Below are positions 36,142-45,252 of a stretch of DNA of 60,809 nucleotides, piece after piece. Position 1 is the first letter of the stretch. Each line of letters starts with the position of its first letter. Location of the stretch: assembly GCA_020851735.1 (NCBI GenBank), contig JADZCD010000054.1, positions 1 through 60,809 of the forward strand. Reading direction: 5' to 3'. The notes under the pieces are model-generated. The model saw nothing but the letters and a program-made list of their open reading frames with translations. It did not search any database and had not been told where the DNA came from. The position numbers and the translations under genes were made by a program. This DNA comes from Phycisphaeraceae bacterium (lineage in GTDB: Bacteria > Planctomycetota > Phycisphaerae > Phycisphaerales > Phycisphaeraceae).

Positions 36142-38334
36142 ATGACCACGACGTCGGGCCGCCATGACGACCTGTCGCGTTCTTGGCGAACGATCGCCCT
36201 GGCGCTGCTGCTGTCCATCCTCCTCGCCGCCAACGCGTTCCCCCAGACTTCCGACGAACTGCCCGCCTTGGCCAACGCCGGGCAATTCAACCGCGTCCTG
36301 CAGATCCTCCAGTCCGATCCCGCCGCCGCCGGCAACGAACGCTTTAGCCGCCTGATCGAAAACCTCCAGTCTCATGAAGCCCTCTCCGCCAAGCTCCGCC
36401 AGGAACGCCAGGAAGCGTTCGACAAGTCCATGACCGAGCTGGCCGACCACCTGGCCCAGAACCGCCTCGATCAAGCCCTGCGCACCGCCGTCGAGGCCAA
36501 CAGCCTCTCGACCGACCCCGCCCTGATGCTGACCACTCCCCTGGTCCGCGACCTGGTCGCCAAGGCCGAAGCCCAAGCCCAGGCCTCCGCCGCCGAGGGC
36601 GACTGGCTGGAAAACCTAAGCATCTATCGCGCCCTGTATTACCTGTTCGACGACCACGCCCGCTTCCGCGCCCAGATGCAGTCCGCCGAGCGCAGCGTGC
36701 GTCTGCTGCGGCTCTACACCCCCCACCGCCTCAAGGAGCTTTACCAGCGCCGCGCCGAACGCCTGGACAAGAAAGACGCCGAACCCCCGCCCATCGACGA
36801 GGAAACCTGGCAGCAGACCCTCCAGGACGTCCAGATGTCCATGCTCTGGACCTCCCTCGTCCACGCCTCGCACAGCCACGTCAACGCCAAGGGCTACAAC
36901 CCCCTGCTCGTCGGCTCCATCGACGCTCTGATCGCCTTAACCCAGACCAAGGGCCTGGAAGACACCTTCCCCGTCCTGGCCGAAACCGAAAAAGTCGCCA
37001 AATTCCAGAACGACCTCTCCCGCTTGCGTGAAAAACTGGATAAAGCCGAAAAGCCCCTGCGCCTAGGCGAAGCCTCCGCCACCCTCGACCAGATCGAACA
37101 GATCAACCGCGATTCCCTCCGCCTGCCCCAGCAGGTCCTGGCCTACGAGATGGCCGACGGCGCCATGTCCACCCTCGACGACTTCTCCGCCATCATCTGG
37201 CCCCGCGAAATGGAGCAGTTCAGCCGCGCCACCCAGGGCAAGTTCTACGGCATCGGCGTGCAGATCTCCAAGCGTGACGGCCGCCTGGTGGTCATCACCC
37301 CCGTCCCCAACACCCCCGCCCAGAAGGCCGGCATCAAGGCCGGCGACATCATCGCCCAGGTCGACGGCAAGGACACCTCCACCTGGAGCGTCGATCGCGC
37401 CGTCCGTGAAATCACCGGGCCCAAGGGCACCACCGTCACCCTCGCCATCGAACGCATGGGCGTGGAAACCCCCACCCCCTTCAGCATCGTGCGCGATGAA
37501 ATCCCCATCGACTCGATCATCGGCTGGCAACGCCGCCCCGACAAAACCTGGGACTATTTCATCGATACCGACTACCGCATCGGTTACCTCCGCCTGACCA
37601 ACTTCCTGCCCCAGACCGCCGACGACCTGGACCTGGCCATCAACCAGATGCAGGAAGAAGGCGACCTGAACGCCCTGATCATCGACCTGCGCTTCAACCC
37701 CGGCGGGCTGCTCAGCGCCGCCGTGGAAGTGGCCAACCGCTTTATCCCCTCCGGGCCGATCGTCTCCACCGTCGAGGGCGATGGCCACGTCACCCAGGAA
37801 TATCGCGCCCGTCCCGATCACTCCCAGCCCAACATGCCCGTCGTCCTGCTGATCAATCAGGGCTCCGCCAGCGCTTCGGAAATCGTCGCCGGCGCCCTGC
37901 AGGACTACCAGCGGGCCCTCCTCGTCGGCCAGCGCAGCTTCGGCAAAGGCTCCGTCCAGGACCTTTTTAAACTCAACAGCGGACAGGCCTTTTTGAAGCT
38001 GACCACCCAGTACTACCGCTTGCCCGGCGGGCGCATCATCCACCGCCAGCCCCTGGCCCAGGAATGGGGCGTCAATCCCGACCTGGAAGTCTCCATGACC
38101 GACAAACAGGTCGCCGACGCCCTCGACATGCGCCAGGAAGTGGACGTCATCCGCGACGACGACACCCCCGCCCAGGAAGGCAAGGAAAAACCGCCCGTGG
38201 CCCAGGACCTGATCCGCAAGGGCGTCGATCCCCAGCTGGAAACCGCCCTGCTGGTGCTCCAGACCCGCTTGGCGGCCCAGCAGCTTTCCCTCGCCCACGC
38301 CCAGGCAAACATCCAGCCCGCCCCGGCTCCTTAA
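36142..38334 (+). CDS. S41 family C-terminal processing peptidase (CtpA/Prc-like) with PDZ domain
   Basis: 730-residue exported protease. A signal peptide or anchor is seen at residues 16-34 (TIALALLLSILLAANAF). A long helical region (about 40-350) precedes the PDZ domain (about 370-450: FYGIGVQISKRDGRLVVITPVP). The S41 core follows, with IGYLRLTNFLPQTADDL, LIIDLRFNPGGLLSAA, the catalytic Ser in NQGSASASEIVAGAL near 574, and the Lys in GQRSFGKGSVQD near 603. It probably trims periplasmic proteins at the C-terminus. It is 44 bases after clpX and may share its transcript; AAGGTTAAGG serves as ribosome site. Confidence 0.92.
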   Translation: MTTTSGRHDDLSRSWRTIALALLLSILLAANAFPQTSDELPALANAGQFNRVLQILQSDPAAAGNERFSRLIENLQSHEALSAKLRQERQEAFDKSMTELADHLAQNRLDQALRTAVEANSLSTDPALMLTTPLVRDLVAKAEAQAQASAAEGDWLENLSIYRALYYLFDDHARFRAQMQSAERSVRLLRLYTPHRLKELYQRRAERLDKKDAEPPPIDEETWQQTLQDVQMSMLWTSLVHASHSHVNAKGYNPLLVGSIDALIALTQTKGLEDTFPVLAETEKVAKFQNDLSRLREKLDKAEKPLRLGEASATLDQIEQINRDSLRLPQQVLAYEMADGAMSTLDDFSAIIWPREMEQFSRATQGKFYGIGVQISKRDGRLVVITPVPNTPAQKAGIKAGDIIAQVDGKDTSTWSVDRAVREITGPKGTTVTLAIERMGVETPTPFSIVRDEIPIDSIIGWQRRPDKTWDYFIDTDYRIGYLRLTNFLPQTADDLDLAINQMQEEGDLNALIIDLRFNPGGLLSAAVEVANRFIPSGPIVSTVEGDGHVTQEYRARPDHSQPNMPVVLLINQGSASASEIVAGALQDYQRALLVGQRSFGKGSVQDLFKLNSGQAFLKLTTQYYRLPGGRIIHRQPLAQEWGVNPDLEVSMTDKQVADALDMRQEVDVIRDDDTPAQEGKEKPPVAQDLIRKGVDPQLETALLVLQTRLAAQQLSLAHAQANIQPAPAP

Positions 38335-38390
38335 AAGGCCCGCCGGGTCTGTGGCCCTCCCGACTTAGTCGCCCCGGGAACTTAGGCTGT

Positions 38391-38396
38391 TACAAT
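38391..38396 (+). promoter_or_regulatory. Putative -10 element of aroC
   Basis: TACAAT, 46 bases before the aroC ATG. No -35 at proper spacing; a TTAGTC at 38365 is 20 bases away. Confidence 0.35.
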
Positions 38397-38442
38397 CTCT
38401 GCTGCTTTTGCCCCTCTTTCCCGGCATCGGCAGGAAACACGC

Positions 38443-39534
38443 ATGGCCGGCAACAGCTTTGGACAACTCTTCCGCGTCACCACCGCCGGTGAAAGCCACG
38501 GCCCAGCCAACGTCTGCATCGTCGACGGCGTGCCCCCCGGCCTGGAACTGTCCGAAGCCGACCTCTTAGCCGACTTAAAACGCCGCCGCCCCGGACAATC
38601 CAAAATCACCACCCAGCGCCAGGAAGAAGACCAGCCGCGCATCCTCTCGGGCGTCTTTGAAGGCAAAACCACCGGCACCGCCATCGCCATCCTCATCGAA
38701 AACCAGGACCAGCGCTCCGGCGATTACACCGACATCAAAGACAAATATCGCCCCGGCCACGCCGACTACACCTTCGACGCCAAATACGGGTTCCGCGACT
38801 ACCGCGGCGGCGGACGCTCCAGCGCCCGCGAAACCACCGCCCGCGTCGCCGCCGGCGCCATCGCCAAAAAACTCCTCGCCCGCGACTGCGGCGTAAGAAT
38901 CGTCGGCTACGTCCGCCAGGTCGGTCCCATCATCGCCGCCATCCCCGACCCCGCCGCCGTCACGCTCGCACAAGTGGAAGCCAACGTCGTCCGCTGTCCC
39001 GACGCCCAAGCCGCCGAAAAAATGATCGCCCTCATCGAACAGGTCCGCGGCGAACAGGACTCCATCGGCGGCGTCGCGGAATTGGTCGCCACTTCCGTCC
39101 CGCCCGGCTGGGGCGAACCGGTCTTCGACAAACTCAAAGCCGACCTGGGCAAGGCCATGTTCAGCCTCCCGGCCGTATTGGGTGTGGAATTCGGTTCCGG
39201 GTTCGCCTCCGCCTCCCTGCGCGGCAGCGAAAACAACGACTACTTCACCACCGCCGACGGAAAAATCGTCACCTCGACCAACCGCCACGGCGGCATGCTC
39301 GGCGGCATCTCCTCCGGCATGCCCATCGTCCTGCGCTGCGCCGTCAAGCCCACCAGCTCGCTCTCCCGCCCTCAACCCACCGTCACCTGCGCCGGGCAAC
39401 CGACCACCATCGCCACCAAAGGCCGCCACGACCCCTGCCTCCTGCCGCGATTTGTCCCCATGGGCGAAGCCATGCTCGCCCTGGTCTTAGCCGACCACTA
39501 CCTCCGCCACCGCGCCCAATGCCCCCGGAAGTAA
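38443..39534 (+). CDS. aroC: Chorismate synthase
   Basis: Converts EPSP to chorismate with reduced FMN, the last step of the shikimate pathway. The 363-residue sequence has all three family signatures: [10 protein letters not shown] near the start, the middle block [20 protein letters not shown], and [21 protein letters not shown] at the end. GKATFS-type position reads [23 protein letters not shown] precedes the ATG. The last residues CPRK and the stop codon fall in a CCCCCGGAAGTAA string that belongs to an intergenic repeat motif, so the repeat appears to have set the end of the protein. Confidence 0.96.
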   Translation: MAGNSFGQLFRVTTAGESHGPANVCIVDGVPPGLELSEADLLADLKRRRPGQSKITTQRQEEDQPRILSGVFEGKTTGTAIAILIENQDQRSGDYTDIKDKYRPGHADYTFDAKYGFRDYRGGGRSSARETTARVAAGAIAKKLLARDCGVRIVGYVRQVGPIIAAIPDPAAVTLAQVEANVVRCPDAQAAEKMIALIEQVRGEQDSIGGVAELVATSVPPGWGEPVFDKLKADLGKAMFSLPAVLGVEFGSGFASASLRGSENNDYFTTADGKIVTSTNRHGGMLGGISSGMPIVLRCAVKPTSSLSRPQPTVTCAGQPTTIATKGRHDPCLLPRFVPMGEAMLALVLADHYLRHRAQCPRK

Positions 39535-39570
39535 CCCTCCCGGAAGTAATCCCCCCGGGAAGTAGCCCCC
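39522..39570. repeat. CCCCCGGAAGT repeats at the aroC stop codon
   Basis: Three units of C(4-6)GGGAAGT/C(5)GGAAGT lie at 39522-39533, 39536-39547 and 39551-39564. The first spans the aroC stop. The same string recurs after the DUF1854-ABC gene (45151-45175), before GH20 (53851-53891) and after recQ (60332-60370). Confidence 0.7.
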
Positions 39571-39684
39571 AGTAAACCCCGGCAGCTGCTATGGCCAAAA
39601 ACGTTTAACGGGCATTCGCCCCCGGAAGAACGCCGCGTTTTCGTGTCCTTGTCGTTCGACTTAAGAACTCCGCCCCACCCGCCC

Positions 39685-40611
39685 TCACCTCCTGATCGCC
39701 AGCAGCAGCACCCCCAGCACCGCCGCCATGATCGCCGCGTATCCGATCTTCCCCGGCCGCTCCTTCAGCCACGCCCGGGCATAAATCGCAAACCCTGCCA
39801 TCGACGTCGCCACCACCACCGGATACACCACATTCGTGCGCGCTAAAGCCGACAGCAAATCCATCCCCTTGAAAATCGCAAACAGCGCCACAATCGCCGC
39901 CGCCGCGTTCATAGCCGCGAATAACACAACCCTGCCGTCAGGCTTCCTCCGCCACGGGAATCCCGCCAACAGATAACACGCCGCCACCCCCGTGTTGTAG
40001 AACGGCACCCGCAAATGGGCCTGGTCCGACCACCCCTTCCAAAACGACGGCGCCGAAGCCAGAATCTGCGCCACTCCGAACAAGAGCAGCGTCAACAAAC
40101 CAAACCCCAACCACGCCCTGCTCTTCCCCGCCGGCCCAGTCGAACTTGCCTCGTCCTTTTCCGTCGCCGACGCCACGTTCACCCGACTGAACAACAGCAC
40201 ACTGGCCAGAATCAACACGATGCCCGCCCCACCGGCCCACTCCAGCGGCTCGCCCATCCACGCCACCGCGTAAAGAAACGGAAAAATCATCGCCGACTGC
40301 GCCAGCGTCCACACCACCCCGTGATGTCCCGCCGCCATGCCCCGCCGCATCGAAAAATAGCCCACGCCCGAGAGCAGCCCCGAGGCGAATTGCACCCCCG
40401 CCAGCGCCGCCCCGTGGCTCACCTGTCCCTCTGCAATCACCGCGAAATCCGGCAGGATCATCCACGAAATCACCGCCGCCAGCACCGCGCTTAATTGCAG
40501 AAACACCAACAGATCCACCGCCGACCCCCGTCGCACGGTCAGGCTGAACAACACTCCCTGCACCACCCACAGAAAGCCCGTGCCCAGCAGGATAAATAGG
40601 CCGATCAGCAA
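39685..40611 (-). CDS. EamA/DMT superfamily permease
   Basis: 308-residue inner-membrane protein with about ten transmembrane helices, the size and layout of drug/metabolite transporters. RRGSAVDLLVFLQLSAVLAAVI and, in the second half, ARTNVVYPVVVATSMAGFAIYARAWLKERP correspond to the two internal repeat halves. The start is a TTG overlapping the stop of the SGNH hydrolase before it, so the two are translationally coupled. Substrate unknown; coupling to an SGNH hydrolase hints at a sugar or acyl-sugar. Confidence 0.78.
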   Translation of the reverse strand: MLIGLFILLGTGFLWVVQGVLFSLTVRRGSAVDLLVFLQLSAVLAAVISWMILPDFAVIAEGQVSHGAALAGVQFASGLLSGVGYFSMRRGMAAGHHGVVWTLAQSAMIFPFLYAVAWMGEPLEWAGGAGIVLILASVLLFSRVNVASATEKDEASSTGPAGKSRAWLGFGLLTLLLFGVAQILASAPSFWKGWSDQAHLRVPFYNTGVAACYLLAGFPWRRKPDGRVVLFAAMNAAAAIVALFAIFKGMDLLSALARTNVVYPVVVATSMAGFAIYARAWLKERPGKIGYAAIMAAVLGVLLLAIRR

Positions 40612-41234
40612 CCCAGCATCTCCCGGACCTTATTCGTCACCGCCAACCCCAGCTTCGCGTGCTCGCCCGCATCCAGGTGCACCCCATCCACCTGACTCGA
40701 CTTAACCACCTGCCCCGCGTCCAGAAACCCGCAGCCGCACTCCTTGGCCACCGCCGCGTAGTAGCTGCCGAACTTGCTGGACTTGTCGAATGAATTCAGC
40801 CACGCCTCGTACGTGTTGCACTTTTCCGCCACCACCGGCGGCGCGATCAAGAGCACCTTCGGCGGCGCGTCCTTGGCGCGATACACCGCCCCCTGGACCA
40901 TCCGCACCAGCACCGCCGCCCCCCGCGCTATGTCATGCGCGGACAGCGAAAACCGCGTCTTTAGATCATTGGTCCCCAGCATGATGGTCACTAAGTCCAG
41001 CGGGCAATGCGATTCCAGGTTCGACGCCAGATGCTTCTTGCCGTTCCGATCCCCCTCGATCGGATCATCCCACACCGTCGTTCGCCCGCACAACCCCTCC
41101 TCCACCACCCAGTATTCCGCCCCCAGCTCCTTCCGCATCACGCTCGGCCAGCGCACGTCCATCGGATAGCGCCACCCCGTCTTAGGGTCAAATCCCCAGG
41201 TGTTCGAATCACCGTAGCACAGAATCGTCTTCAT
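40605..41234 (-). CDS. SGNH/GDSL hydrolase (first of a tandem pair)
   Basis: 209-residue esterase-like protein. Block I is ILCYGDSNTWGFDP with the catalytic Ser, block II Gly in RTTVWDDP region, block III MLGTNDLK with Asn, and block V DGVHLDAGEH with the catalytic Asp and His. No signal peptide, so cytoplasmic. It resembles the arylesterase/acyl-CoA thioesterase I-like group in length. The downstream EamA gene overlaps its stop codon; the upstream gene is a paralogue. A role in removing acyl groups from imported sugars is plausible but not shown. Confidence 0.88.
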   Translation of the reverse strand: MKTILCYGDSNTWGFDPKTGWRYPMDVRWPSVMRKELGAEYWVVEEGLCGRTTVWDDPIEGDRNGKKHLASNLESHCPLDLVTIMLGTNDLKTRFSLSAHDIARGAAVLVRMVQGAVYRAKDAPPKVLLIAPPVVAEKCNTYEAWLNSFDKSSKFGSYYAAVAKECGCGFLDAGQVVKSSQVDGVHLDAGEHAKLGLAVTNKVREMLGC

Positions 41235-41261
41235 CGTTCGTCCGCGCCTCTCTGAAAAAAG

Positions 41262-41915
41262 TTAAGCCCCCGCCGCCGTCTCCAAACACTCCTTCACCCG
41301 CGCCGCCAGGGCCTCCCCCAGTTTCCGATGCTGCGCCACCCCAAAATGAATGCCTTCCTTCGCCTTCACCTCCACCACCGCGCCCGCGTCCAGCCAGTCG
41401 CACTGCCACTGCTTGGCCACCATCCGGAATTCGTCCGCGAATCTCCGCGATTTCTCGTGCCCTTGCAGGAACGCCCCGTCATTGAGATTCGCCGGCAGCG
41501 GCGGCGGCGCCACCAGCAGCACCTTCAATTGCTCGCCCTTGCGCTTGGGAATCACCGCCCGGGCCGTCCCCACCAAGCTCGCCGCGCTGTGGGCGATCTC
41601 GCTGGCCGAAAGATTAAACCGCGTCTTTAAGTCATTGGTCCCCAGCATGATGATCAGCAGGTCCAGCGGCGCATGCGAACATACGCAGGGAACCAAGTAG
41701 CGCTTGCCGTTCTTGTCCGACCCGTCGAATAAACTGTCCGTCGGGTCGTCCCAGCACGTGGTCCGGCTCGGCAAACCTTCCTCAACCACCTCATACCCCT
41801 CGCCCAACAAATCGCCCATCACCCCCGGCCAGCGCGTGTGCCGATCCATCCGCGAGTTCGTCTCTGGATCGTATCCCCAGGTGTTCGAATCGCCGTAACA
41901 GACAATCTTTTTCAT
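41262..41915 (-). CDS. SGNH/GDSL hydrolase (second of a tandem pair)
   Basis: 217-residue paralogue of the next gene downstream, sharing CYGDSNTWGYDPET, MLGTNDLKTRFNLSASEIA and the late EGIHFGVAQHRKLG with the catalytic Asp replaced by Glu in EGIHFG (the neighbour has DGVHLD). The usual SGNH dyad is Asp-x-x-His, so this copy may be weakened or may use a different acid. ATG 41915 (MKKIVCYGD) is preferred to the longer frame and is preceded by GAAGGG. The pair arose by duplication and has diverged clearly. Confidence 0.85.
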   Translation of the reverse strand: MKKIVCYGDSNTWGYDPETNSRMDRHTRWPGVMGDLLGEGYEVVEEGLPSRTTCWDDPTDSLFDGSDKNGKRYLVPCVCSHAPLDLLIIMLGTNDLKTRFNLSASEIAHSAASLVGTARAVIPKRKGEQLKVLLVAPPPLPANLNDGAFLQGHEKSRRFADEFRMVAKQWQCDWLDAGAVVEVKAKEGIHFGVAQHRKLGEALAARVKECLETAAGA

Positions 41916-42299
41916 CGGCCGGCCCTTCAATACACGGGGATTTACGTCAGGAAGGAACAACGGTTTAACCTAACCCCGGCGCCTGTGCAAATAGCCCCCT
42001 CGCCCCGCAGCTCGCCCTTCCACCCCGGCCTTTTCCCACCCGCCCGGCTCCGCTTGCCCCTCTCATCCTCCGCCTCGTCCACCGCTTCGCGCCGGCTCAT
42101 CTGCCCTGCTCCAAACCCGCCCAAATTCGCCCGCAACGAAGAACGATCAGAGGGGGGCAATCTTGCAAGCTGCGAAAATCAGTGTATGACAACGTGCTTT
42201 GAAACACCGAAAAATCAGAGCGACACGTGAGATGATCAAGTTTTAAGGGGGCGGTGCACACGCCAGCTCCGCCGTCCGCTCTTGGGAGTATGCTTCAGG
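41916..42299. other. Intergenic region before the DUF1854 ABC gene
   Basis: 384 bases with no credible gene. The first half on the + strand is a C-rich string without coding character. The second half is AT-richer; CTTGCAAG (42171-42178) is palindromic, and TTGCAA followed at 16 bases by TATGAC (42173-42200) could be a weak promoter for the + strand gene. Confidence 0.4.
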
Positions 42300-45146
42300 A
42301 TGTTGCTTAAAAAACTGCCTGCCAACGTCGCGCAGGTTCTCATCAGCCAGAAAATCGAGGAAAAGGATCTGGTGCTCTGCACCGATACGGACATCGACCG
42401 CCTCGGCCGCTATCGCCGCCAGTGGCTGGCCGTCACCCCCGAGCGCCTGGTCGTCGTTGAGGAAGGCGAACCCGCCGGCGTCGTCGTCGGCGCCCGCTTT
42501 GACGAAGTCAACGAGTTCCGCTGCGAGCCCGTCGTCGGGTCCGGCCTGCTCCAGGCCCGCATCGGCACGATTTACTTCGACCTGCTCCGCTACAGCAACC
42601 GCATGGCCGACCGCTTCGCCAAGGTCAGCCGCAAGCTCCAGCTTCGCGTCGAAAACGAACCGATCGTCATCACCCCTGAGGACAACCAGGAAAAAGAACG
42701 CGAGGGCCCGCTCACCATCAACCGCGGCGTCGTCCTCCGCCGCATCTGGGAACTCCTCAAGCCCTACGGCGGACCAGCCACGCTGATGATCTCGCTCATG
42801 CTCGTGGGCATCGGCCTGGATCTGGTGATGCCTCTTCTGACTCAATATCTGATTGACAACGTCCTGCCGGGCACCAAGGAAAACGCCCAACAGTGGCAGG
42901 CGATTCCCGAAAAACTCTCGCAACACCGTTTTCTGTTGTTGGAGGTTGTCGGCATTCTCGCCGCCGTCCAGATCATCCGCATGGGCGTGGGCATCACCAT
43001 CGGCCGCGTAGGCGTGAAGGTCGGCACCGCCGTCACCTCCGACATGCGCAACCGCTTGGTCGCCCATCTCCAGCAACTGTCCGTCGGCTATTACGATCGC
43101 CAACAGGTCGGGTCCCTCGTCGGTCGCGTCGCCTACGACACCGAAGCCCTCCACGACGTCGTCCATCAACTGACCGCCGGCTTCCTCTTCCAATTGGTGA
43201 TGCTCGTGGGCGTCACCATCATGATGTTCGTCATTAACACCCAGCTGGCCCTCTGGACTCTTCTGCCCGCGCCCCTGGTGGCCACCGGCAGTATTGTCTT
43301 CTGGAAATACGTCTACCCCCGCAATTTCCGCTTCTGGGACGCCTCCAGCAAGCAGGCCGGCATGCTCTCGGGCATGCTCTCGGGCATCCGCGTGGTCAAA
43401 GCCTTTGCCCAGGAAGACCTCGAGCAGAAGCGCTTTGAGAAAGCCAGCCATAATCTCCGTGACGCCCGTCGCAACGTCGGCCTGGCCGCCGTCACTTTCT
43501 ACCCTATTATGACTCTGCTCTTCCAGCTCGGCGGGTGGATCGTCTGGTACGTCGGCGGCAACAACGTGCTTGACGCCAAGATGACGTTGGGACAACTCAT
43601 CGCCTTCTTCGGTTTTCTGTGGATGTTCTACGGCCCCCTGGGCTCCCTCACCCAGCTCACCCAGTGGCTGACCAACGTCGCCACCCAGATGCACCGCATC
43701 TTTGAAATTCTCGACACCCCTCCCCAGATCAAGGACGTGGCCAAGCCCGTCCGCATCGACACCATCCAGGGCCGGATCGCCTTTAAACGCGTCTCCTTCG
43801 GGTATGACCGCCAGGCCCAGGTCCTCCGCGACGTCACCTTCGAAATCCAGCCCGGCGAGATGATCGGCGTCGTCGGACGCAGCGGGTCCGGCAAGAGCAC
43901 CCTGGTCAACCTGCTCTGCCGCTTCTATGACGTCAACGACGGGCAGGTCCTCATCGACAACGTCGACGTCCGCCAGCTCGGCAAGGACAACCTGCGCACC
44001 CAGATCGGCGTCGTGCTCCAGGAGCCCTTCCTCTTCCGCGGCAGCATCTGGGAGAACCTCATCTACGGCAAGCGCAACGCCACGCCCCAGGAAGTCATCC
44101 AGGCCGCCAAGGCCGGTAACTGCCACGACTTCATCTCCAAAACCGCCCACGGCTACGACACCTGGGTCGGCGAGCGCGGGGCCGGACTCTCCGGCGGCGA
44201 ACGCCAGCGCGTCAGCATCGCCCGCGTGCTCCTTTCCGACCCCCGCATCCTTATCCTCGACGAAGCCACCAGCAGCGTGGACGCCGAAAGCGAAGCCTCC
44301 ATCCAGGCCGCCCTCGCCGAGGTCGTCAAAGGCCGCACCACCATCGCCATCGCCCATCGCCTAAGCACCCTGCGCAACGCCCACCGCATCATGGTCGTCG
44401 ATGCCGGCAAGATCGCCGAGGTCGGCTCCCACGACGAACTGATGTCCAAGGGCGGGCTCTACGCCCGCTTGGTCAACATGCAGGGCATGGCCAAGCCCCC
44501 CACCATCGACGAAATGGCCGCCCAGGAAGCCCTCAAAGCCGCCGGCAGCGGACGAAGCTTTGACCACCGCACCGATCAGCACCCCTCCACCGCCCCGACC
44601 GACAAAACCGACCCTGCCGACAAACAACCCCCCTCCCACCACCCCCGCTGGCTGACCCCCGACAACGCCCTGATCCACTTAGGCGGCCGCGGCGCCCTGC
44701 ACGTGACGGTCCTCAACGACCGCATCTATTCCGGCGCCTTCGCCCTCCGCTGCTTCCCCGTGCAATATCCCCAGGAATTCATCTCCCTGCGCTATCTCAA
44801 TCAGGAAAAACGCGAAGTGGAAGTCGGCCTGGTGGCCAAGATGTCCGATTGGCCCGACGAGGTCCAGGACCTGCTCCGCAGCTCGCTGCTAAAGCGTTAC
44901 CTGGTCCACACCATCCGCGCCGTCACCCAGATCACCGTCATGCACGGCGGGTTCCTCAACTTTGAAGTGGACACCGACCTGGGCCCCATGCAGTTCTACA
45001 TGCGCTACCAAGGCGACCGCGCCCAGGACTACGGCAAGGGCGGCAAGCTCCTCCTGGACATCGACGAAAACCGCTACCTGGTGCCCAACATCGACGAACT
45101 GCCCGAACGCGACCGCCGCCTCTTCACCCGCTACATCTACTGGTAA
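42300..45146 (+). CDS. ABC transporter (membrane + ATPase) fused to a C-terminal DUF1854 domain
   Basis: 948-residue half-transporter. An N-terminal domain of about 140 residues (ISQKIEEKDLVLCTDTDIDR, RYRRQWLAVTPERLVVVEEGE) looks like a PH-like or sensory module. The six-helix ABC exporter domain runs from about 150 to 450, then the ATPase with Walker A GRSGSGKSTLV near 524, signature LSGGERQRVSIARVL and Walker B ILILDEATSSVD. The last 150 residues (LHVTVLNDRIYSGAFALRCFP to LFTRYIYW) match DUF1854, known from cyanophycin-associated ABC proteins. A Pro/Thr/Asp linker separates it. It probably works as a homodimeric exporter. No cyanophycin synthetase is nearby. Confidence 0.88.
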   Translation: MLLKKLPANVAQVLISQKIEEKDLVLCTDTDIDRLGRYRRQWLAVTPERLVVVEEGEPAGVVVGARFDEVNEFRCEPVVGSGLLQARIGTIYFDLLRYSNRMADRFAKVSRKLQLRVENEPIVITPEDNQEKEREGPLTINRGVVLRRIWELLKPYGGPATLMISLMLVGIGLDLVMPLLTQYLIDNVLPGTKENAQQWQAIPEKLSQHRFLLLEVVGILAAVQIIRMGVGITIGRVGVKVGTAVTSDMRNRLVAHLQQLSVGYYDRQQVGSLVGRVAYDTEALHDVVHQLTAGFLFQLVMLVGVTIMMFVINTQLALWTLLPAPLVATGSIVFWKYVYPRNFRFWDASSKQAGMLSGMLSGIRVVKAFAQEDLEQKRFEKASHNLRDARRNVGLAAVTFYPIMTLLFQLGGWIVWYVGGNNVLDAKMTLGQLIAFFGFLWMFYGPLGSLTQLTQWLTNVATQMHRIFEILDTPPQIKDVAKPVRIDTIQGRIAFKRVSFGYDRQAQVLRDVTFEIQPGEMIGVVGRSGSGKSTLVNLLCRFYDVNDGQVLIDNVDVRQLGKDNLRTQIGVVLQEPFLFRGSIWENLIYGKRNATPQEVIQAAKAGNCHDFISKTAHGYDTWVGERGAGLSGGERQRVSIARVLLSDPRILILDEATSSVDAESEASIQAALAEVVKGRTTIAIAHRLSTLRNAHRIMVVDAGKIAEVGSHDELMSKGGLYARLVNMQGMAKPPTIDEMAAQEALKAAGSGRSFDHRTDQHPSTAPTDKTDPADKQPPSHHPRWLTPDNALIHLGGRGALHVTVLNDRIYSGAFALRCFPVQYPQEFISLRYLNQEKREVEVGLVAKMSDWPDEVQDLLRSSLLKRYLVHTIRAVTQITVMHGGFLNFEVDTDLGPMQFYMRYQGDRAQDYGKGGKLLLDIDENRYLVPNIDELPERDRRLFTRYIYW

Positions 45147-45150
45147 CCCG

Positions 45151-45195
45151 CGCCCCCCGGAAGGCCGCCCCCCGGAAGACCGACCCCCAAAGGGC
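45151..45195. repeat. CCCCCCGGAAG repeats in the convergent gap
   Basis: Two GCCCCCCGGAAG units and a degenerate third in the 106 bases between two convergent genes. Same string family as near aroC, GH20 and recQ. No clear terminator hairpin was seen here for either gene. Confidence 0.6.
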
Positions 45196-45252
45196 CATCC
45201 AGTTTCCCGCAGCGGCATCCTCACCAGGACCGCCCAGCTCCGGCGTCCACCC

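Noticed and set aside
37063..38298. Reverse open frame of 411 codons opposite the S41 protease
   Set aside because: Gly/Val/Asp-rich shadow; the forward frame contains PDZ and S41 catalytic motifs.
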